This document shows positions 17,968-24,177 of a stretch of DNA of 24,177 nt, piece by piece. A model generated the notes under the pieces. That model worked only from the letters and a program-made list of their open reading frames with translations. It was not told the origin of the DNA and did no database searches. This DNA is from Coptodactyla brooksi (lineage: Eukaryota > Arthropoda > Insecta > Coleoptera > Scarabaeidae): positions 1 to 24,177 of the forward strand of contig JAWQRM010000323.1 of assembly GCA_033557675.1 (NCBI GenBank). Reading direction: 5' to 3'. A program made the translations under genes and the position numbers. Position 1 is the stretch's first letter. Each line of letters starts with the position of its first letter.

Positions 17968-18130
17968 AATAAAAGAATACGAATCGTGTGTTTCATGCTA
18001 TATATGCCAAAAAAAAAGAATACTAATAATAATAAAATACCGTGCATACCAAAGATATTTTTATACATATCTAAAAACTACTTAAGTTAATGAGTTTTTG
18101 ACAACGTTACTACTGCATAGTACTAATAAA
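17968..18130 (+). terminator. Proximal poly(A) signals for isoform B (weak)
   Basis: AATAAA occurs at 17968-17973 and 18125-18130, within 350 bases of the stop at 17778. Neither has a clear GT- or T-rich element just downstream. Confidence 0.35.
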
Positions 18131-18296
18131 CTGATCGAAACTCAAAGGAAACTTCGGAAACTGCCGAAAACCGCAGAAAGCGAGAGTTCTAATTAAATGA
18201 AGCGTAAATGATAATATAATATATCGTTTTATATGATAGTTTTTACCGAGAATGCAAAAACATTAATTAAGTAAGGACGGAGAGGTTTATATCTTT

Positions 18297-18302
18297 AATA
18301 AA
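18297..18302 (+). terminator. Candidate poly(A) signal for isoform B
   Basis: AATAAA about 520 bases after the terminal exon B stop, followed by ATTAAA at about 18317 and a downstream GGTTGTTTACTTTTTT element near 18343. The spacing to the T-rich element is longer than ideal. Confidence 0.45.
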
Positions 18303-18867
18303 TTTGTATAGTATATTAAAATGTTTTCGGTAATCGTTAAAGGTTGTTTACTTTTTTAGAGTTTCACGCGTAGGATCCTATAAAGGCGTAATGATATCAC
18401 GTTATTGTCACCTCTTATTATTGTATAAATGTATTTATTTCATCGCAACTAATCGCACTGTTTATCAAAACTATCTCCTAACTAAACCGAATGCGATGCG
18501 TCTTGCAATGGAAAGTATCCACCACTTAGTGTTGCCTTAACAATTACTTCCCCTGTTTCGGACCCCTCTTGGTACATCTTCAGGGTCTACCAGCTTTATA
18601 ACAAAAAATTAGAAACCTTAAGCATTCCATTTCTGATATTAAACAATAGAAAAATTCTTAAACCCCTAAATCAAACAAAATTTAATTTGCCATCTAATTA
18701 AAATTTATTATAACAAAAAGCCTAATTAAAATCACCTATCATAATTGACAGTTCATTACCCTTAGTTTTTGTTTTTTAACAGTTAATAATTCACCTTTGA
18801 GAAACAATTAGGGGTATATCTTATTTTTTTTATTTATTAAGCTGCTGTCTGTGCATTTTAGCGAAAT

Positions 18868-19160
18868 TCAACCTGATTTAACTTGATATTCTTTGTTAAA
18901 TGCACACTAAAAATAAGCATAATCAAAAATGGAACTTTTTATTTTTTTTCTTTCTTTCAAAAATCACACAAACATGTTTTTTTCTCTAATATTTTAGTGT
19001 TAATATTATTTATAAACATCAGAATTTAAATTTAATTAACAACCTCTCAACCCATTTTAACTTAACGTTATAATTAAATATATGTTAAATTTGATTATAG
19101 TCAAAAGAATTTCAGTTTTGCCAGTTCATTTAAATCACAGTTGATTAAAATCTAAAATCC
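18868..19160 (+). repeat. Duplicated block G, copy 1 (partner at 22074-22440)
   Basis: Shares TCAAAAATGG, AATATTATTTATAAACATCA, GAATTTAAATTTAATTA, TCAACCCATTTTAA, ATATATGTTAAATTTGATT and GTTTGCC-like TTTTGCCAGTTC, ending in AATCACAGTTGATTAAAATC, with the segment at 22074-22440. Same orientation, about 3.2 kb apart. Confidence 0.9.
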
Positions 19161-19169
19161 AGATTTTAG

Positions 19170-20010
19170 TTGAGTAAAATATTTTCTTACGCTACTTTGT
19201 GCTCTTACATTTTAATATCAGTAATAATAATTTTTGTACAAACAATGTCAATAGACAAATTTAATTAATTTAATCAAATGTCATCTTAATTTATCCTGAT
19301 ATTATAATGAAATATACGTTAAATTTCATATAAATTTAAATATAAATTTCACGATTAATGAGCAAATAACAATGTTGTCACTTAGCAATTAGCTTTAATT
19401 ATAACAAAGGAATGCAGTTTTAACAGTGAATTTAAATTACTTGTTCAACTGGCAGATAACAATAACAATTGACTTCAAAGACAGAATAAACTAATTCTAT
19501 TTTGGTTCAAATCTGTTTGTAAAAAATTGTTCAACTGCTTTGTGCTCTAATATTTTGCTATTAAGTAATAACCATCTCTTTGGAAATAATGTGAATGATT
19601 TTAATTCTAAATTGATTGAATTTCATTATAATATCAAATTCAATTCGACATTATAATTTAACATACATTAAATTGAATTAATTTAATCAAATTTCAATCT
19701 AATGTAATTTAATATAATCAAATCAATCTTTTAAACCATATTAAATTTAACCATAACCAAAAGTTCCTACGGTTTATGAGAGACAATAAATTAATGCTGT
19801 TTTGGTTCAAATCTTGTTACAAAAAATTGGTTCACTGCTTTGTGCTCTAATATTGTGTCATTAATAATAACCATCTCTTTCAAAGCAATGTAAGTGGCAA
19901 ATTTAATCATAAGTTAATTCAAAAAATAAATATCAGTCTCAAAAAATACCAAATTTCGTTATAATATCAAACTTAATTTGATATTATAATGTAACAAATA
20001 AAATTCGTCT
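19170..20010 (+). repeat. Tandem array H, about three units of roughly 300 bp
   Basis: CTTTGTGCTCTAATATT or a variant recurs near 19194, 19539 and 19837, each followed by a run like TAATAACCATCTCTTT. Preceding blocks ATTTTGGTTCAAATCTGTTT and TGTTTTGGTTCAAATCTTGT (19498, 19798) match. ATATTATAATGAAATATACG and similar TTATAATTTAACATACATTA blocks close the units. Confidence 0.82.
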
Positions 20011-20589
20011 TTTAAACTGTATTAAATCTAATAATAACAACAAATTTCAGTTTTTTTCAGTGATTTCAGCTGTCAAATTGATAGTTGTTAAAATCTACAG
20101 TTTAAACAATCCATGTTATACCTAATCTGATTTTTGAAATACCTATTTTAATTACTTTCCATTGGATTGCACCGTATTTGTTACTGCCAAATTGCAATAA
20201 TACTACCATCATAACCACCCATCAATGTAAATACGCGTTATCCCCACGAGATTATTGGAATTTGGCTCGATAGATGATCTAACTTGCTTTTTAAATATTG
20301 TACATTGACCTATAGTTAAATGGACTTGCTCATATACCTACATACATACATATATATTTTTAATTTGAAGCGCGAAAGGAGGGGATTTTATACATATTTT
20401 CAAAAAGTGCATACGACTCGTAAACGTCCAGTTAAAAGGTAATTTTATATAAAAAATATTTGGTGTGGTACTGCAACTAACAAACCGATTTGGACTTTTC
20501 ACCAATTAAAACCTATAACATAGAACATTAAGGACTAGTTCGTTTAGTTTATACTTGGATATATCTGTATCATCATGTAGATATTGTAA

Positions 20590-20623
20590 AATAAATGACT
20601 AGTACTTGATAGAGGTGTGTTTG
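20590..20623 (+). terminator. Candidate distal poly(A) signal with GT-rich downstream element
   Basis: AATAAA at 20590-20595 is followed 20 bases later by GGTGTGTTTG, the textbook arrangement of cleavage signals. It ends a unique, GC-richer stretch (20160-20590) that also has a Pumilio-type TGTAAATA at 20226-20233. It may be the distal end of the gene 1 3' UTR, or the end of an unrelated transcript. Confidence 0.5.
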
Positions 20624-21132
20624 CGTATTAATTTAAAAAAAAAATAACGTTCCTGATTTCTTGATTCAATTTTTGCGGATTTCGAATGCCATTTAATTTT
20701 GCAGGTAAGTAATTTAGTATTAAATCTTATTTTAGGAAGGCAAACTACATAATCTACGACTACAATACACTTTATAATGAGAAAGACAGAAAAAACTTTT
20801 TCGATATTGATTAAAATTTAAATTGTGAAATTCAAGTCGCTCGCAAAAATAAAATAAGCAATATTATTTAGTATATAATATTAGTTTAATTAAGAATAGT
20901 TCTTATTGAACCTTTTCTAATGAAATATTCACTATTTCTACTTTTATGAATTAATTTGTAACCCTTTTCAAATCTGCCATAAATAAAAAGGGCATTTATC
21001 TCGCTGGAGCTAAAAATTCAGATGTTAAATCGTCTTTGAAAGGAGGAAAAACTGCCATTTGTTGTTAAAACCTTAAGTTTAAAAGAAGTAACAATCCGTA
21101 CCATATAGAAGAATAAATAAAAAATAGAGGCT

Positions 21133-21189
21133 TATTTCTTCTGAAAGAAGAGACTGTTTGTCTCTTCTGAAAGAAGAGACCTGAAATAA
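21133..21189. repeat. Hairpin and direct repeat combined
   Basis: CTTCTGAAAGAAGAGAC occurs twice in the same direction (21138-21154, 21164-21180). Because its ends are complementary (GTCTCTTCT and AGAAGAGAC), the copies also pair, and TTATTTC (21133) pairs with GAAATAA (21183). The result is a roughly 22-bp hairpin with a 3-bp internal mismatch and loop TGTTT. Confidence 0.82.
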
Positions 21190-21616
21190 ACCAAATTAAC
21201 TCTAACTTAACTTTTTTGGACAGATTTTACTTTAAAAAAAAGCACGAAATTTAAAACGAAACTTCAACAGTACAACGAAATTTATAAGGATCACTTATTA
21301 AAAATTTTACCTGATTTTGTAAATACTTTGAATTAATTATTATTTTAATATTTTCCTCTTATATGTAAAATGAATATTTGCCATTTCACTTTTTTTTTTT
21401 CTAAATAATAAATTTAACTAGTTAAATTTATTAAAAAATGTATGATTTAACTACTTATTTAATTAATAGAATTTCTTTTCAATTATAATTTTATTTCGCT
21501 TGTAAATTAAAAGAAATGTTATTCTAATATTGTTATTGTAAATATTTCGTATAAGTTTATGTGCATTGTGTAATACTTTTGATCAATTATTGTTTTAATA
21601 AAATAAAATTAATGTA

Positions 21617-21651
21617 TTTTTTAATACAATTATTCTTATTGTATTAAAAAA
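21617..21651. repeat. Perfect 14-bp hairpin, 7-nt loop
   Basis: TTTTTTAATACAAT (21617-21630), loop TATTCTT, then ATTGTATTAAAAAA (21638-21651). Confidence 0.85.
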
Positions 21652-22073
21652 AATATTTTTAAGTATAATTATTCTTAATATAAGTTTATTTTTAATTATA
21701 CAATTACACGTGTCTATTAAACGCATTCTAAGTATTTTAGGTCTACTAATTAAAAAAAAGAAAAGGATTAAAGCTATATTTTAACCCAGCTAGACTTCGT
21801 ATCGATCCAAACTATTTAAATTAAAATTTAATGGTAATATTTTAAACCAAATAAAAAGAATAACAATAGATTTCTTTTTAATAGATATTTTTCTGTCTTG
21901 TTGCTCCTGCTATGTAAAATTTGTTTTGTTGTATTAAGCTTGTATTATTAAATATTATGTTATTAAATTTATAAATTTGTAGAGTTGTGTTCAATTTGTT
22001 TTCAAAATATGACATTCCATCAAAATTCGGGTTAATCTATGGTGATGTTTTTAAGGTAATAAAACGTCTTCTT

Positions 22074-22440
22074 CCAACCTAATTTAACTCGATATTTCTT
22101 GTTAGATGCATGTTAAAAGTAAACATGGTCAAAAATGGCAGCTTTAACAAATCACTTACCTGTCATATTAGCAGTTCACCTATAAAAAAATGATAATGAT
22201 AGAGAATTAATAGATTCATTACTAAACTCACACATATTTTAATTTTGACTGCTTTCTGCTTTAATATTTTAGTATTAATATTATTTATAAACATCAGAAT
22301 TTAAATTTAATTAGTCTCATCTAATCTCAACCCATTTTAATTTAATGTTATAGTTGAATATATGTTAAATTTGATTGTAATCAAAAAAATTTTAGTTTTG
22401 CCAGTTCGTTTAAATCACAGTTGATTAAAATCTAAAATGT
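22074..22440 (+). repeat. Duplicated block G, copy 2
   Basis: Second copy of 18868-19160. An inner part (about 22165-22250) differs, but both ends match closely, finishing in TTTAAATCACAGTTGATTAA. It lies about 280 bases upstream of the gene 2 start codon. Confidence 0.9.
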
Positions 22441-22467
22441 ATATTTTGTAATGTAAAAGTAAATAAT

Positions 22468-22543
22468 GCAGGATGTTCCTTTTAAAATTACAAAGTTGAA
22501 CATTAGGTTGTACTTGATTTTATTTCCACCCTGTATAATAGGT
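22468..22543. mobile_element. MITE-like fragment ending in CACCCTGTATA (tentative)
   Basis: GCAGGATGTTCCTTTTAAAA opens and TTTCCACCCTGTATAATAG closes a 76-base segment between duplicated block G and the gene 2 leader. I recall ends reading GGATG...CACCCTGTATA as common in repeats of insect genomes; this is general knowledge and was not searched. A CAGCCTGTATATCA also occurs at about 742. Confidence 0.4.
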
Positions 22544-22544
22544 T

Positions 22545-22715
22545 TCGTTATCATGACAATTTAATCTCAGGCGTGGCAATGTCAAAACAAATCAAATTAT
22601 TTTACTTCAAAAACCGTTCGAGAGGACCAAGAATTGCGTAATCGTATCTTGTTTCAAAGCTTCCATTTCGGCTAACGAAATTTAACGTCAACGCACGCCA
22701 CAAACAAACCACAGG
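22545..22715 (+). promoter_or_regulatory. Putative promoter and 5' leader of gene 2
   Basis: Unique sequence with a composition shift between the repeats and the ATG at 22716. No clear TATA box is seen at a proper distance. AACGTCAACG at 22685 contains an ACGTCA half-site of the CRE type. The start context ACAGGATGC has A at -3. The transcription start cannot be placed from sequence. Confidence 0.4.
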
Positions 22716-22763
22716 ATGCCTCTTTCCAACAAAGGTGCAAAGAAGAGCAATGCAAAGGAACAG
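22716..22763 (+). CDS. Gene 2 first coding exon (16 codons), unrecognised protein
   Basis: ATG at 22716, then 15 codons to donor GAACAG|GTACGC (phase 0). The peptide is MPLSNKGAKKSNAKEQ: short, basic and likely unstructured. The 63-nt intron that follows is typical of compact insect introns, and the next exon starts in the same phase. Too short to identify by itself. The start is chosen because it is the only in-frame ATG joined by a good splice to the longer open exon, and there is a clean leader just upstream. Confidence 0.62.
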
Positions 22764-22826
22764 GTACGCGATAGATTCAAGCGAAAACGCTAAATTCGTT
22801 AATTTCAATTAAAATTTATCCGACAG

Positions 22827-23123
22827 CCGTCAGCGGTGGTTGAATCTCAAGCGTCAACCTCGCTGAAAAGTAAAAGCACAAAAGGCAACATAATAACGAG
22901 CCTGTTCGGTAAGAATAAAGCGAAGAATAAAACTAGCACTTTGGGCGAAGGGACACAACCGTCTTTAACTTGTATATACACGAACGAGAATGTATCGATA
23001 CGGTCGTCATGTAGCGCTTCTGCTGCTATTAATGAAGGAGGGGTAAAAACCAATCCAGATATTGTGGCCCCTTGTCAATTAAACGACGACGATTCCACGG
23101 AGAAAGTAGAAGAAAAAATATCG
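22827..23123 (+). CDS. Gene 2 second coding exon (99 codons), Ser/Lys-rich N-terminal region
   Basis: Acceptor ATCCGACAG ends at 22826; donor ATATCG|GTATGC at 23124; phase 0 on both sides, 297 nt. The peptide begins PSAVVESQASTSLKSKSTKG, then NIITSLFGKNKAKNKTSTLG, later CIYTNENVSIRSSCSASA and an acidic end DDDSTEKVEEKIS. A short hydrophobic NIITSLFG sits between basic, Ser-rich parts; no catalytic or structural domain is seen. I do not recognise the family. Codon use is mixed but the frame is uninterrupted in an otherwise AT-rich area. A second donor-like GTAAGAA at 22909 (TTCG|GTAAGA) could shorten the exon but would exit in phase 1. Confidence 0.74.
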
Positions 23124-23460
23124 GTATGCATATATTTTGACATATTCATAAACAGTAATATTCATAAGTAGATAAAATAGATAGATAATTGGTATAGTGG
23201 GTTTCAACTTCAGTTTGCAGTACAGATCTTATGGTGATTCACTGCTTGGTTACCAAATATTTTCATCATATCCTGTTGGTATTTGACGTTTTATATAATC
23301 AAAACATGACATTTAACTGCTTAATGATTTTTTAATATTTACAAGAAACTATTCAAAAATTAACACCAATGTGAAGAATTACTTTTAATTCTTCCCTTTG
23401 AAAGGCTATACGATACAAGAAGGAGCAGTAATTTAAACAAAAAATTGGTACTTGTAATGT

Positions 23461-23493
23461 TTTATCATTTTTTATAAAATAAAAAATGATAAA
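23461..23493. repeat. Perfect 15-bp hairpin, 3-nt loop
   Basis: TTTATCATTTTTTAT (23461-23475), loop AAA, then ATAAAAAATGATAAA (23479-23493). Confidence 0.86.
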
Positions 23494-24108
23494 GCACTTG
23501 ATTTCCCTTGTTACTACTGGATATTAACAACATAATTTAAAATCCATAGCACAAATAATTATGGATTTACATACCCATAATAAAATGAATTGGAAACTTG
23601 TTTCGGTTAACAAATATCAAAGGCGAAAACAAATATCTGTGCCAATTTCTTTTATTAGCCTAATTACAATTCTTTTAAAATTCCCTTTTCTTTAAATGTT
23701 AACCATTTTATATGCTGACGTTAGTATTACTTCAAAATTAAATAAATAAATTCATAAATTAACAAGTCTGTGACAATATGTATTTAAAATTAAATAATAT
23801 GTACTTCAAATAAGATAGATATGCCATTCTGTCTAACATCATGCAAATTAGCATAGTTTTAATCCCACTTGAGAGTGAAGGCCCCACTATAGTTTTCTGT
23901 GCTTGGCTATTCTTATCCATTCTGATCGTAGCTGTTACGCTATCTCAACACTCAATTTTCTTTTGGGTCTGCTTTTATAATCAGCCATGGAAATTCATAT
24001 CAATTACAATGCTAATTAGATATATTAAAAAAATAGAAAATATTAATGAAAATAACAACTAACATATGCATATGGTATTGCGTTTTAATTGCTCGATGAA
24101 ATACTTAG

Positions 24109-24164
24109 ATCCTCTGACGATGACGAATGTGTTACGTGGATTATAAATTCTTCAATATCATCTC
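24109..24164 (+). CDS. Possible small exon of gene 2 (tentative)
   Basis: AATACTTAG ends at 24108 and TCATCTC|GTAAGTT gives a strong donor at 24165. The only open frame reads SSDDDECVTWIINSSISS, with a split first codon that needs two bases from an upstream exon. The second exon ends in phase 0, so the two do not join directly; a missing exon in between, or a chance match, would explain this. The acidic run resembles the DDDSTEKVEEK end of exon two in character only. Confidence 0.3.
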
Positions 24165-24177
24165 GTAAGTTATCAAC

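Larger units (their letters stand above)
17779..22715 (+). other. 3' UTR of isoform B and intergenic DNA up to gene 2
   Basis: 17779 to about 18600 is unique sequence with several AATAAA signals and is probably 3' UTR. 18600 to 20150 is AT-rich with tandem repeats. 20160 to 20630 is again unique and GC-richer and ends in a good poly(A)-like signal, so it may be distal 3' UTR or a separate RNA. 20640 to 22440 is AT-rich with hairpins and a duplicated block. About 22545 to 22715 is the putative promoter and 5' UTR of gene 2. No coding exon is supported. Confidence 0.6.
23124..24177 (+). other. Intron of gene 2 to the right window edge
   Basis: AT-rich DNA with one perfect hairpin (23461-23493) and a GC-richer patch at about 23840-24000 whose open frame (23841-24062) is hydrophobic and has no splice support. 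A possible small exon lies at 24109-24164. The rest of gene 2 must lie beyond the window. Confidence 0.6.

Noticed and set aside
23841..24062. 73-codon hydrophobic frame in the gene 2 intron
   Set aside because: One possible membrane span, but ends in low-complexity Asn/Ile, has no donor or poly(A) signal and no link to neighbouring exons. Kept only as a note.
1..24177. tRNA, rRNA, CRISPR, bacterial operons, intact transposase or reverse transcriptase
   Set aside because: No cloverleaf, repeat-spacer pattern or recognisable enzyme motif was found on either strand; the repeats carry no long open frames.

Overview
The window is AT-rich eukaryotic DNA with GT-AG introns, long repeat-filled introns and intergenic DNA, and short islands of GC-richer coding sequence. 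The texture (AT-rich introns with short tandem and inverted repeats, CT microsatellites, a segment ending in CACCCTGTATA) suggests an insect, possibly a beetle. That is an impression from composition and has not been tested. No bacterial, viral or CRISPR features are seen.

Gene 1 (plus strand, 1850 to 17778, open on the left) is the 3' half of a multi-exon gene. I place coding exons at 1850-2112, 2243-2341, 6902-7044, 7139-8443 and 13034-13669, plus an alternative last exon at 17617-17778. Splice phases agree at every junction (1/1, 1/1, 0/0, 0/0). The in-window product is 814 residues, ending in EIDV. It is hydrophilic and low in complexity, and rich in Ser, Pro, Lys, Gln and Asn, with no visible Ig, fibronectin or membrane domain. 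It carries a set of tyrosine motifs (LFYENL, VVYALL, DYQNL, IIYQNV, VVYADL, TEYATL) resembling SH2-docking or ITIM/ITSM sites. This suggests the cytoplasmic tail of a cell-surface receptor or adhesion protein whose outer part lies to the left of the window. Echinoid-, sidestep- or nephrin-type insect IgSF proteins are candidates, but none is established.

Exon 13034-13669 contains a strong in-frame, phase-0 donor at 13406, and the exon at 17617 has a phase-0 acceptor. The gene can therefore make two C-termini: one with VVYADL and TEYATL ending in a PDZ-ligand-like EIDV, or one with LDYADV and YAAM ending in DYDDLL.

Between exons, and from 17779 to about 22440, the DNA is mostly non-coding with many local repeats: dispersed copies at 1-4640, tandem arrays at 8475-9262, 12002-12595 and 19170-20010, a fold-back cluster at 15530-17270, and a 0.3 kb duplication at 18868 and 22074. 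At least eight short hairpins and three copies of a GATG...CGAAAC stem-loop are also present. Possible poly(A) signals for gene 1 are at 17968, 18125, 18297 and 20590.

Gene 2 (plus strand, from 22716, open on the right) begins with a 16-codon first exon and a 99-codon second exon, encoding a basic, Ser/Lys-rich N-terminus of an unrecognised protein. A weak further exon candidate lies at 24109-24164.
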